A DNA stretch of 14,743 bases from Haplosporangium gracile (taxonomy: Eukaryota; Mortierellomycota; Mortierellomycetes; Mortierellales; Mortierellaceae): assembly GCA_015499985.1 (NCBI GenBank), contig JAAAUF010000783.1, positions 1 to 14,743 of the forward strand, in the 5' to 3' direction. Numbering within the stretch: the stretch's first letter is position 1; every line of letters begins with the position of its first letter. The notes beneath the pieces were generated by a model. It ran no database searches. It was not told the DNA's origin and worked only from the letters and a program-made list of their open reading frames with translations. Both the position numbers and the translations under genes were made by a program. Shown here piece after piece: positions 6,224 to 14,527 of this stretch.

Positions 6224-8359
6224 AGCAACAACGACTATGAAAAAAATTATTTTTTTCCTTTATTCCCTTCCCCGCAGACAGTGAGCAAAGGCACACAGAT
6301 GGTCCCTGAGACAGCTCCTCGCTCTTTTGTCTCAACTTACTTTGTCCACATTCACACAAACAACGGACAACTACACAATTGCTCAGTCCCAACTTCAATA
6401 CAGTAGACAATATATGATCCGTTGACATATCACCTCTCCTTACAAGCCCAGTTGTCGGTCGATGATTGAGAGGGGGGAGGGGGTTGGTCAGCAGCACAAA
6501 ATGGTCACTCCTTTACTTGACAAACTGCTGTCAACCCCTCCCCTAAAAACTAGTTCTTCCTCTTTGTATCCGATACTCATCCCTTGAGATGACATCATAC
6601 CAATGTAGAAACATATCATGGACCTGGTTCTTCCTCCTTCCTTCTGTTCCATCTAACATTTTTTTTACAATCACCGTTCTACTATTTGTACAATATAGGA
6701 TCTCAGAGATCAGAGACGCCAAGCTGATCTTTAACCAGGCTTTCAAAAATGTCCAGGACATCCACGGCAGGGAGAACATGAAGTTCCCCAAGGAAATCAT
6801 CTGGCTCATGGGTGCGCCTGGTTCAGGAAAGGGCACTCACACTCCCGCCATCCTCCGTGCCCGCGGTATCACAAACCCCTCCATCTCCATGTCCTCCCTC
6901 CTCGCCACTCCCGAATGCAAGGAACTCATTAACAAAGGCATGATGGTCAGCGACGGTAAGGTCGTCGAAAACCTGCTTCACGCCCTTCTCGACTGTGAAC
7001 CCGAGGTCGGAGTTCTCGTCGACGGGTTCCCTCGTAGCGAGGTCCAGGTCGAGTGTCTAAAGCTGTTCCACGAGAGGATGCACGAGCTCAGGAAAGAGTT
7101 CAAGCACACGCCTCTCAAAGATTTCTTCCCTCGACCCACCTTCCGCATCTGTGTCCTCTACGTTGACGAGGAGATCTCTGTCAGCCGTCAGCTCATGCGT
7201 GGAAAACTCATCCAAGAACACAACGCCCAAGTCATGCGATCTGGAAAGGGCGAAATCAAGGAAGAGCGTGTTACCGACTTTGACGAGCTGGTATGTCTCT
7301 TTCAATCCAAAACATCTCTTTTTTCGTGCACGGCTCATTGCTTTATGATCATCATTATTAACTCTTCCTATTCACCTTTACTGTCATTGATAGCTCATTC
7401 GTGCGAGATATCAGATCTTCAAGGATCACTATTCGTGCTTGCTAAAGCTCAGCAAGATCTTCCCTTTCCGTAAGTATTCATAGACTCTCTGACCTCGCGA
7501 TCGATCTTGTGCTGGTCTTTTTATTAACTGAAAATGAACTCTATGCTGCTAGATCTTATCAACGCCGTCGGAAGCATTGACAGTGTGATGCGCATCATTC
7601 TCAAGGAATTCGAGTACCAGTCTTCCCTTGAGTTGGAGCACGACACCTACGAGGCCATCTCTCACATCCCTCTCGCTACCAAGATTGGCATCCACGCGTA
7701 AGTATTGCACAGGATTGGCAGCGGTGATAAAAAGTCAACTGGGGTCTTTCGTAGTAACTATTCCAGTAATTAATCCACATGATTCTCCTGTGTTAACATA
7801 GTCGTCAGGATCTTATCAGACGCTTGGAACACTACTGTGAAACGGAGCCCGACATTTTCTCCAAGGCTGTTCGTTTCATTGACCAGGAGGTGTCGCCCAT
7901 GATTGCCCGCCACGCCATCAGTGGACAAGCCCTCGTCCGATCGTAAGTGTTGCCAGTTCATGACCACTTGCGAGTTGTCTGGAGAACGCTTGTCAGAATA
8001 TTTTGCTAACTATAGTGTCCTTTCCTTTTCATTAGTGACAACACCATCCTGTCTGACCCTAAGATTGTCGAAGTTGTGATCAGTATTCTCTCGGAACGTG
8101 GATATGCCGTGACGATGGATGAGCGTGTGCATGAGACCCCCAAGCGTGTGGATCCCAAGACCTTTGAGATTATCTTGGAGAGGTAAGAACAGGATTCAGT
8201 CTCTTGTACCAATGGATCATGGTTGCACTGTGCAGACGGTTGACCATTAACTCACGTTTGTGTTTTTTTGTAACTTGCTTCATCTATAGGACTCATGTAT
8301 ACGCCTTGAACGTTCGCTTCCCTCAACACCACATTCAGCCCTTGGAGCAAAAATTCTAA
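5436..8359 (+). CDS. Adenylate-kinase-family P-loop protein, mitochondrial (497 aa, 8 exons)
   Basis: Probable nucleoside monophosphate kinase (ATP + AMP = 2 ADP type). Exons: 5436-5682, 5799-5874, 6699-7290, 7394-7469, 7553-7697, 7802-7942, 8036-8182, 8290-8359; all junctions are GT..AG and the phases join exactly to 498 codons including TAA. Residues 1-75 are rich in Arg/Ser/Thr with no acidic residue, and RQY/ST near 64-68 fits an R-3 processing site, so mitochondrial import is likely. The P-loop GAPGSGKGT is at 146-154, DGFPR at 216-220, a SRQLMRGK lid-type segment at 270-277 and LIRARYQIF at 306-314, in adenylate kinase order. The domain ends near 345; residues about 346-497 are an additional helical-looking region I cannot assign, so the protein is about twice the size of a minimal adenylate kinase. 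The nucleotide specificity cannot be read from the sequence. Confidence 0.85.
6184..6222 (+). repeat. (CAA)13 microsatellite in intron 2
   Basis: Thirteen perfect CAA units followed by TAGCAACAACG. It would read as poly-Gln/Asn/Thr if translated, but it lies in the spliced-out region and is not thought to be coding. Confidence 0.9.
6471..6544 (+). repeat. Imperfect inverted repeat / hairpin in intron 2
   Basis: The left arm 6474-6494 (GGGGAGGGGGTTGGTCAGCAG without its first base is 20 nt) pairs with the right arm 6525-6543 (CTGCTGTCAACCCCTCCCC). CAGCAG/CTGCTG gives 6 bp, followed by one mismatch, a G-C pair, a bulge, six pairs, a bulge and five pairs, about 18 bp in all, around a 30-nt loop (6495-6524). 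The G-rich arm could also stack on itself. Whether this acts in splicing, as a small RNA precursor or as a transposon footprint is unknown. Confidence 0.65.
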
Positions 8360-8820
8360 GAGCTGTTGACAAAACGCAATTGTCACCTTCATCAGCTAAC
8401 AATAACCAACCAGGACATGGACATTTCTACGGAGTTGATCATCCACTTCTCTACTCTAGATCCTTGTCGGACTAGTCACTTTCTTGTTACTTTGCTTGCA
8501 TCCTAGACCTTTTTTTTTTTTTTTTTTTTTTTTACTTTGCATAATTCTCTCATACTTCCCATCAGCATTTTGTAGCCAGGATCCTTTTCCTAACTGCAGC
8601 TGAACGCCTTCTTCTCTTTACGTCTGATATTTATGACGCTCCTTTCCCCTCCCCTCTCCTCTGCAGTCTTCTCCCCCTCAGTGTTTGCTCATTTGCAAAT
8701 TGGATAAAATATCGCTCTTTCATGTACACTAGCCCCGTTGCTCCGTAGAATTACAGATAACAACACAAATAAAAATAATACACTCATATGAACACACCTC
8801 TCTTCTAGGCAAAAAAATCA
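8360..8820 (+). other. 3' region of the adenylate-kinase gene
   Basis: Likely 3' UTR and flank. A 24-T run at 8510-8533 may mark strand slippage or a U-rich element in the transcript. AATAAA at 8768-8773 is far from the stop (about 410 bp), so an earlier non-canonical site may be used instead. Confidence 0.45.
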
Positions 8821-9145
8821 AGAATGTAAAATCATTTTTTGTTTTGTTTTGGGCGAAGTCGAGAGAGCTCGAATGAAACGGAGTTTGAAAATGACAGGCA
8901 ATTGAGAACAGAAAAGGTAGGTACGGTCATTGTTGGTCGACAGAGAGGGGGAAAAAAAAGGAGGAGGAGGAGGCTAGTTCAGGTCAAAGCGAGAATAAGG
9001 AAGGGCATAACCATGGCTGGTTACCCCACAGAATAGTGTCAAAGCTATCGCGAGTAGATGATGATAATCGAAGAGAAATGAGAGTAGAAAGCATAGAAGG
9101 GAGGAAAGGGAGAAGGAAACCAATAACGAAGATCTGCGCCCAGTC
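8821..9145. other. Intergenic stretch, nothing recognised
   Basis: Purine-rich on the plus strand (GAGGAGGAGGAGG near 8961-8973, AGAAATGAGAG-type sequence near 9070-9115). An open plus-strand frame at about 8839-9036 is Arg/Lys-rich and has no recognisable motif. No gene is supported. Confidence 0.5.
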
Positions 9146-9925
9146 TAGTCGTCAAAACGGTCAATCAAGGCACGCCGTTCAAGGGCGTCGATAGGCTGTA
9201 GTTCCGTAGAAGTGTTGTCTTTTCTTTGATTAATAGATGTCCCACTGTTAATTCATGCTTTGCCGAGACAGGTCGTGTACTGGGGAATCGCAGAGTTTGA
9301 GCATCTTGAGCTTCTTAAGGTGAGGAAGTCATGCGACTTGGTCTAATCCGGACTTTAGAGATAAGTCGGAACTGCTGCAAGTCGCACCACTCTGCAAAGA
9401 GAACTTACTGATGAGAATGCATTGGAGATTGAAGGTATCTCGCAGTCCGAGGTCGATGCTCACAAAGTCCTTGCGTTAGCTCAGTCTCGAGAATGTCCTG
9501 GTCAGGAAAGGCTCCGCTGCTGAGGTCAAGGCACTACTTTTGGAAAATGTTATCTGTTCCGGTGTGGCTCTTGACAGCTTTGACAGATCCACTTGTTTGA
9601 TGATAAGCCGACAGAGCCTCGAGGCCGCTTGCAGAAAAAATCTCCAGAAGACTCGGAGGGTTAGATTCAACCTTGGATTGTCACCATCCTCGTAGTCCAA
9701 AAACGCTGTCCTGGGGATCAATTCATCCTACCCGGTCAGGAGGGGAGACCACGCAGAGAAGGTCAGAACAGCGTACTCGCTCAAATCACCCACATTACGA
9801 TACATATCCATTCTGGTATACCCAGTAGCCAAGGAATGAATATCGATTAGGTTGGCTTCGAGTGCGGCACCCATGGTTGTGCCGAGTAGAAAGGCGAAAT
9901 GCAGTGAGACAGAAGGCGAAAACAA
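9146..9925 (-). pseudogene. Probable decayed gene, leucine-rich protein of unknown identity
   Basis: One minus-strand frame runs from a well-placed ATG at 9873 (ACAACCATGG context) to a TAA at 9248-9250 and is protein-like almost throughout, but stops at 9728-9730 (TAG), 9476-9478 (TAA) and 9329-9331 (TGA) interrupt it. Segments with good character include LIDIHSLATGYTRMDMY, then DELIPRTAFLDYEDGD just past the first stop, DFVSIDLGLRDTFNLQCIL past the second, and LPHLKKLKMLKLCDSPVHDL past the third; the last two suggest leucine-rich repeats as in fungal F-box/LRR families. In another frame, 9146 to about 9215 ends with ERRALIDRFDD then TAG and could be the former C-terminus. Introns could explain some stops, but no good donor/acceptor pairs fit all of them. 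The complementary strand is also partly open, so strand choice is not certain. Confidence 0.4.
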
Positions 9926-10121
9926 CGAAACAAGGACATAATCAAATAACGGATATTAATGGCCGATACTGACGAATGTACTACGGTTTGGTCGCAAAAA
10001 ACGCTTGATAATGTACAATGTCTATTGAAATGCTAGTCTAGTCTACGAGGAATGAACCTCTCTCTAAAAACGCCAGGCTTTTAAAGATCAATTGACCTTT
10101 CTTCGCTTTCTTCTGACGGTG
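9926..10121 (-). other. 3' flank of deoxyhypusine synthase
   Basis: A/T-rich DNA after the minus-strand stop. It contains an imperfect palindrome AAAGATCAATTGACCTTT at 10083-10100 (16 of 18 symmetric). No canonical AATAAA on the minus strand was seen close to the stop. Confidence 0.4.
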
Positions 10122-11464
10122 CTATGAAGACTCAGTCTCGGTCTTCTTGATGTCCTTAGCAAAGGTCTGTGAGACGATCAGAGGGAAGGCAATGGTGGCG
10201 TCAGCGTAGACCTTGACAGACTTGCCATCCAAGCGGATCTTGCCCCACGACACAGCTTCATCCGGTCTAGCACCTGCATCACTGCCGTCAAATTCCTGTC
10301 CGGTGTTGATAAAAATCGCATAGTCTGCTCCATTGCGCTAGAAGGGGTACAAGTAAAAAAAAAATAGTGTGAGCATAACCGTGTGTCGTTATATAACCTC
10401 TGAACAAAATAATCAGCATTGAGGCAAGTGGGAGAAATACATACCATAAGGTTGGCGTTGCAGATGTGGTGTTTGACAACGCCGCCTCCGAGAATGATGA
10501 CTCCGGTCTTCTTGGCAAAGACAGCCTGGTTGTTCATGTTCCGAATGTCCGACACAATGTCAATGATCAGGCCAGGGCTCTTGTACGAGTGGAAGTAGAT
10601 CATATCACCCAACGAGCCGTCTGTCAACGCTGGGCAGAACACTGGGATATCGTTCTACAGTCGTTTAGAGAATAGAGGGCTATGTTAGTTTGGTGATCAA
10701 CCATCAACCATTCTTGCTCCGGACTACAAGACAAAGAGAATCTTCTATACTCAGCTCACCTTGTAAGCCCAGTAGTAGATTGACTCCTCATGAGCAATCT
10801 CCTTGCCCAACCTCCTGATGACGCTGCTGGGTGTCCAGTGAACCTTCTCCTCTCCGTTTTGCTCCGCCAACATCTTGTCGAGAATTGGAACAACCCAATC
10901 CTCAAACTTGCAGTAGTTGTCGTTCGGCACCAGCAAGTTTCCGATCCTGTTAAGGCCCTGTCGTCTCAGCTTTGCGCCCTCCAACGAAAACTCGCCCAAG
11001 TAAGTTGGTGCCAAACACTTGATAAAATCCTCTTCAATGCCTCCTGCAGATGAGACCAGGCAGTCGACGAGTTTATGTTGGACCAAGAACCGGATGATCT
11101 CTCGGACTCCTGAAGAGACGAGGTTGGAGGTGTAGCCCAAGAAGATCTTGCACTTGACCGAGCGACGATACTCTGGATCGAGCAGTTCAGGGTCGACAGG
11201 GTTTTCCTCCGTAGAAACAGGGAGGGGATCGTCGGAGAGACGCCACTGACGCATCTCGTTGATAATCTCAATCGCCTTTCCAATAGCCGAGGCCTGGAAT
11301 CCTGAGGTGATAAAGGTGGAGAGAAGAGAGTCGAGGCTGACCGTCTGGTTGAAGTCTGGTCCCTTGATTACGATCGAGTCCTTAGGCATTTCTGTCGATG
11401 CCACAAAGACGGCTGCCTGTGTCGAGTCTGGAAGTGCCTCCTGTCCTGGTCCTGATGCTGACAT
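10122..11464 (-). CDS. Deoxyhypusine synthase (376 aa, 3 exons)
   Basis: NAD-dependent transfer of the aminobutyl group of spermidine to one lysine of the eIF5A precursor, the first step of hypusine formation, in the cytosol as a homotetramer. Exons on the minus strand: 11464-10760, 10654-10445 and 10337-10122; introns of 105 and 107 bp have GTGAGC..GTAG and GTATGT..CTAG ends, and all three exons are whole codons (235 + 70 + 71). Motifs: SNLVSSG (113-119), SAGGIEED (139-146), [10 protein letters not shown] (289-298), [12 protein letters not shown] (316-327) and the catalytic lysine in AVSWGKI (Lys338, equivalent to human Lys329). Length matches yeast and human enzymes. Start is at MSASGPGQ; the frame stays open upstream but with low-complexity sequence. 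The gene is divergent from the GON7-like gene. It is expected to be essential, single-copy and active. Confidence 0.97.
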
Positions 11465-11691
11465 GGCGTTTATTGCTTTGTTGTGTGGGGCGAATGGTGT
11501 CAAGAAGAAAAAAAGGGGGAAGGTACACAAAAAGTCCATTGAAGAACCATTGGCTGTGGCTTTGATCGAACAACAACGCATCACGTGGGCTACCGCTCTT
11601 GTGAAAGTGCAAAGGTGTAAAAGTGTAAAGTGCGTCGCCATGGTGACACACTTTCCTTCCTTCACCTCGATTACGTCTCAAGCAGCCAGCC
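11465..11691. promoter_or_regulatory. Shared divergent promoter, deoxyhypusine synthase / GON7-like
   Basis: Only 227 bp separate the two start codons. It contains CACGTG at 11582-11587, three AAAGTG units (11604-11609, 11620-11625, 11627-11632) and a near-palindrome GTCGCCATGGTGAC at 11634-11647. The ATG at 11640 on the plus strand is out of frame with the GON7-like start and opens a frame overlapping it (to 11924), so it could act as an upstream start if included in the transcript. Confidence 0.6.
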
Positions 11692-12543
11692 ATGTCGACT
11701 CCCTCAGTCACCGCAGCATACAGCGTCTCTACGCCTTCGCAGGACACCACCGTCACCACCGAGGCAGCAGGAACCTCAGGAGCCATCCTTACCTTCGAGA
11801 CCCCAATCGACTCCTCTTACAACACCTCCGCCTCGCCCGACCAACTCCAAAAGGAGCAGTACCTGAGCGCCCTTTCCAAGGCCCTCTCCACCCTCCAAGA
11901 ATCTATCAACACCGGTTTGACTGAACGTCTTGTACAACAAGGTGTACTGGAGGACAAAGGCGACAATCCCGTCGATGTCAAGAACAAGGTCCGCACCAAG
12001 GTTCCAGGACAGCCCAACAACTCCAAGAAGGGCCAGACCAAGAAACAACAACTTCGCGAACAACAGGAACAAAAGGACAAATCGGCAGTAGCAGCATCAA
12101 CAGAACCAGTATCACCAACGACAAAACATGTGCAAGGAACAGGAACAACAACGGTTACACCTGGTGTCGAAGCCATCTCGTTCTCATTCACCTCTACAGC
12201 TGCTCCTGACATCTCTTTTGCCATGGACATCGATCGTACTCCATCCTCGACTGCCGAGACCATCGCACCCACAGACGTTCTGGAACTGGAAGATCAATAC
12301 AAGCCCAAGGGTGGAATCTATGGGAGCGACAATGAGGACGATGATGCTGCTGCCAAGGATGAAATCGATCTGGTCATGGAAGCTGACCCTGGTGAGATCG
12401 ACGGCGCTTGTCTAGAGCTGCCCAAGGAGCAGGATGCATCCTCCGCTGCGCCGTCCCAGACTAAGAAACGGAACGAACTCCCCATCGACCTTGCTGGCGA
12501 GGATTCTGCTGCGAGCAAGAAGTCGCGAGGATCAGAGGCATAG
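11692..12543 (+). CDS. GON7-like protein, putative KEOPS/EKC complex subunit (283 aa)
   Basis: Possible small subunit of the KEOPS complex, which makes t6A37 in ANN-decoding tRNAs in cytosol and nucleus. The gene is a single exon starting in a GCCAGCCATGTC context. An N-terminal segment with TAAYS (7-11) and FETP (35-38) is followed by a helix at about 53-84 with QYLSALSKALSTLQESIN then TERL; this order (Y-S-x-P, a short strand, then a helix ending in L-T-x-R) resembles the fungal Gon7 family. After about residue 90 the protein is disordered: Lys/Gln-rich 98-130, Ser/Thr/Pro-rich 131-195, acidic 212-240 and a basic end with KKR (258-260) and KKSR (276-279). Known Gon7 proteins are about 100-125 residues, so the tail is unusually long. 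The match is by pattern recognition only; a nuclear low-complexity protein of another family remains possible. Confidence 0.5.
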   Translation: MSTPSVTAAYSVSTPSQDTTVTTEAAGTSGAILTFETPIDSSYNTSASPDQLQKEQYLSALSKALSTLQESINTGLTERLVQQGVLEDKGDNPVDVKNKVRTKVPGQPNNSKKGQTKKQQLREQQEQKDKSAVAASTEPVSPTTKHVQGTGTTTVTPGVEAISFSFTSTAAPDISFAMDIDRTPSSTAETIAPTDVLELEDQYKPKGGIYGSDNEDDDAAAKDEIDLVMEADPGEIDGACLELPKEQDASSAAPSQTKKRNELPIDLAGEDSAASKKSRGSEA

Positions 12544-12787
12544 CCCTCCTTCAGTGTAGTTTGTAACGGCCATAAAATAACGGCGCTATGAACATGGCAA
12601 GGGGAGATATCTGGTTAATGGGATATTTACATCATAGATTATGAGGAAGGATCAGTTTATCTGAGATTGATAAAAAAGATCAACTCAAATCTTTACCCAG
12701 GCGGTCCTTCACCTCGTTTGAAAGTACGAGGCTTTTCCGCGCCCTTTTTGTGCCTTGACCATGGCAGGATATGCATGCACTTTTCAC
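12544..12787. other. 3' flank of the GON7-like gene
   Basis: No gene. An imperfect hairpin is formed by GATCAGTTTATC (12650-12661) and GATAAAAAAGATC (12669-12681) around a 7-nt loop. No canonical AATAAA was seen; ATAAAATAA at about 12574-12582 is a possible weak poly(A) signal. Confidence 0.4.
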
Positions 12788-12825
12788 ATGGCGTTAGCAC
12801 GCCTGTGTCTATATGGCGCCAGCAC
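12788..12825 (+). repeat. 25-bp-spaced imperfect direct repeat beside the transposase
   Basis: ATGGCGTTAGCAC (12788-12800) and ATGGCGCCAGCAC (12813-12825) are 25 bp apart and differ at two central bases. They lie about 240 bp beyond the 3' end of the transposase gene, where subterminal or terminal repeats of a Tc1-type element could be. Confidence 0.5.
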
Positions 12826-13065
12826 ACATTTTTTACATGGGAATAGAACGGATTTTTCTCAGTACTAAGTCACATTTTTGTGTAAGTGTAGTCGATACTC
12901 TATCTTGCTACTCGCCACAGCCGAGTGGAGACGACAACAACGACACACACTCTTTTCCTCTCTCCTGTCCAACTTCACCTCACTTGCATGCACAACAGCT
13001 AAAAATGAATGGAATATATTTTGACCAAAATACCTATTTCCAACTCCCTACTAAACATCTCAGTC

Positions 13066-14130
13066 TCACTGTTTGACCTGCATCCCCTTGGCTTCGCGAA
13101 CTGCCTCGACCCTACTGGGCATCGACATGATGAGGTCCTGACAGAACTTCACAGGGATATTGCGCCATTCAGTCACGATTCGCTCCCATAGCTCCTCTCG
13201 GTCCTTGGGGCTCTTGCGATACTTCCACAGTCGCTTCCTGACATAGTCCCACATCTCAACCGTCGGATCAAGGTCGAGTGAATGCGTTGGTCCGAGCAAA
13301 AGAGTCCCCTCGGCCTCAGAGAAATGAGCAGCCCGCAGAGTGTCGATCGTCTTTTTGGTCTTGTGTGGCACAGGTCCAGTCCTGTGATGGAAAACAAGTC
13401 CGTCTCTGGCAACATTCCAGCCCTCGATCGAAGCCTCCAAGTCCTCCTTCAGAATCTGGACATAGCGCTCGGTGCTCCTGGTCTGATCCTCATCGATCTG
13501 GGTGATATTTCCCGGTCCGTTCCATGAGAAGCACGCCCATACTTGCACTACCCATCCTCCATAGGCGACGGAGCTATCAAACGCATGTGGGTTACGAATA
13601 TCGACCCACGTACTGATCGGCTCGCCTCCACAGCCCTCGCCAATCTTGGTTCTTCCTGACCAAATGACCTTTCCCCAGTCCTCCTTAGTCCAGCTCTTAT
13701 ACTTGTTCGCAAAGTCTAGTCGTCCTTGGATGTTGTGTGTATCAGGTGCTGGCCGTGTTGGTGGTGGTGATGGCGCCTCTGGTGCTGCAGCTGGTTCCTT
13801 TGACTGCTTCTTGGTCTTAGTAGCGGTTGCAGGATGCTGGCAATTGCGGAGTGTCTTGGTGACAGAGCTCTTTGATGCAGGTAAAATAGCAAAGGCACAC
13901 TTGAAGCTGCCTTGTCTGCTCTTGGGTTGCAGAAGTTCAAAGATGAGACCGGGGGACTTCTTAGGTCGTCCTGCTGCCTTGGTGGAGGGGATGTTTTCGC
14001 TGTTGGCACGACGGATGGCACCGACAGAGGAGGCTGAGATGTTGAGTGTTTGTGAGACCTCCTTGGTTGTTGCTCCTGCAGTCATCATCCTCACTGCCTC
14101 GTCTGACTTTTCTTGTGATATACGTGGCAT
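13066..14130 (-). CDS. Tc1/mariner-family transposase, full-length frame, catalytic residues lost
   Basis: Derived from a DDE transposase that would cut and paste its own element. The 354-residue frame is uninterrupted. Residues 5-42 form an HTH, followed by the linker GRPKKSP (54-60), a weak second HTH-like segment (about 66-98), a Pro/Ala/Lys-rich spacer (101-130) and the catalytic fold: RLDFANKYKSW (137-147), EDWGKVIWSGR (150-160), VVQVWACFSWNGPG (194-207), LVFHHRTGPVPH (245-256), LDLDPTVEMW (285-294) and SMPSRVEAV (336-344). In active Tc1 proteins these read W-S-D-E, F-x-x-D-N and D-L-N-P-I-E; here the three acidic positions are Gly/Arg, Arg250 and Val291 (Glu292 is one residue late), so cleavage activity is not expected. 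The lack of stops suggests recent loss or retention for DNA binding. It may be annotated either as a gene or as a pseudogene. Confidence 0.9.
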   Translation of the reverse strand: MPRISQEKSDEAVRMMTAGATTKEVSQTLNISASSVGAIRRANSENIPSTKAAGRPKKSPGLIFELLQPKSRQGSFKCAFAILPASKSSVTKTLRNCQHPATATKTKKQSKEPAAAPEAPSPPPTRPAPDTHNIQGRLDFANKYKSWTKEDWGKVIWSGRTKIGEGCGGEPISTWVDIRNPHAFDSSVAYGGWVVQVWACFSWNGPGNITQIDEDQTRSTERYVQILKEDLEASIEGWNVARDGLVFHHRTGPVPHKTKKTIDTLRAAHFSEAEGTLLLGPTHSLDLDPTVEMWDYVRKRLWKYRKSPKDREELWERIVTEWRNIPVKFCQDLIMSMPSRVEAVREAKGMQVKQ

Positions 14131-14527
14131 TGAGTGTGAAGTGTTGGTTGTTGTCGGTTGGGTCGTTGTTGTCGTTGGGGGTAAAGAGAAGAAAAAGAAA
14201 TTTTGACCTCAATGGAAGGATCAAGAAGGAGCACGTGAGCGACGGTCTAAAAAAAAAAAAAAAGCAACCGTCGTCCAGGCCTCCTCAAACAAAAATTAAT
14301 GCGCACAAGAGTGCTAAATCAGCGCGAATGGGAATGGGAATAAAACAGCCAAACGCACAAGAAGTAATTGCTGGAGCAGCTCTTGATCGCGAAATGCTAT
14401 CTACTCCTGTGAATTTGGTGGCGTCCTTTCCTGATTCTTTCATTTTTTTGTTCAGCTTTCAACGCCTTCAGTTTTAAGCACATAAACATTGTCGTTCCTT
14501 TTTAACTCCCAAAAAGACAAAAGAGCG
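14131..14527. other. Region upstream of the transposase
   Basis: G/T-rich DNA next to the transposase start (14140-14180), CACGTG at 14232-14237 and the poly-A hairpin at 14240-14273. A plus-strand frame at about 14046-14477 is open but largely antisense to the transposase, and its remaining part has no recognised motif. Confidence 0.4.
14240..14273 (+). repeat. Hairpin with poly-A loop
   Basis: CGACGGT (14240-14246) and ACCGTCG (14267-14273) are perfect 7-bp inverted repeats flanking CTAAAAA..AAAGCA, a 20-nt loop that is mainly A. Function unknown. Confidence 0.55.

Larger units (their letters stand above)
5875..6698 (+). other. Long second intron of the adenylate-kinase gene (824 bp)
   Basis: It begins GTAAGA and ends CAATATAG. 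The other introns of this gene are 83-116 bp, so this one is an outlier. It holds a T run, (CAA)13 at 6184-6222 and the hairpin at 6471-6544. Open frames inside are low complexity on either strand. A small unannotated exon cannot be excluded, but the phases join without one. Confidence 0.75.
12794..14317 (-). mobile_element. Possible Tc1/mariner element, boundaries tentative
   Basis: TTAGCACGCCTGTG at 12794-12807 is matched in inverted orientation by CACAAGAGTGCTAA at 14304-14317 (12 of 14 positions), on either side of the transposase gene; the enclosed length of about 1.5 kb is normal for a Tc1 element. The repeats are short, no clean TA target duplication could be assigned, and the pairing may be chance. 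The presence of a Tc1-type gene is certain; the ends are not. Confidence 0.25.

Noticed and set aside
6471..6487. G-quadruplex in intron 2
   Set aside because: Only two long G runs plus GG are present; four separate GGG tracts are not available, while pairing with the C-rich arm downstream is better supported.
6029..6497. Open frames across (CAA)13 giving poly-Asn or poly-Cys proteins
   Set aside because: They lie inside intron 2 of the adenylate-kinase gene and depend on the microsatellite.
6589..7473. 294-codon uninterrupted frame starting inside intron 2 of the adenylate-kinase gene
   Set aside because: Its first part reads intron sequence and its end runs through intron 3 (7291-7393) into the next exon. 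The spliced model keeps the adenylate kinase motifs and extends in phase to a proper stop.
9476..9660. Plus-strand protein-like frame (about LSLENVLVRKGSAAEVKALL) as an alternative gene
   Set aside because: It is open for a shorter distance, requires frame changes on both sides, and the minus-strand frame continues further in one phase. It is kept only as a caveat on strand choice.
11465..11665. 67-residue N-terminal extension of deoxyhypusine synthase from upstream in-frame ATGs
   Set aside because: The extension is Cys/Phe-rich with no family similarity, covers the divergent promoter, and the ATG at 11464 gives the normal family length.
13646..14206. 186-codon plus-strand frame antisense to the transposase
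   Set aside because: Reverse shadow of the transposase; no motifs.
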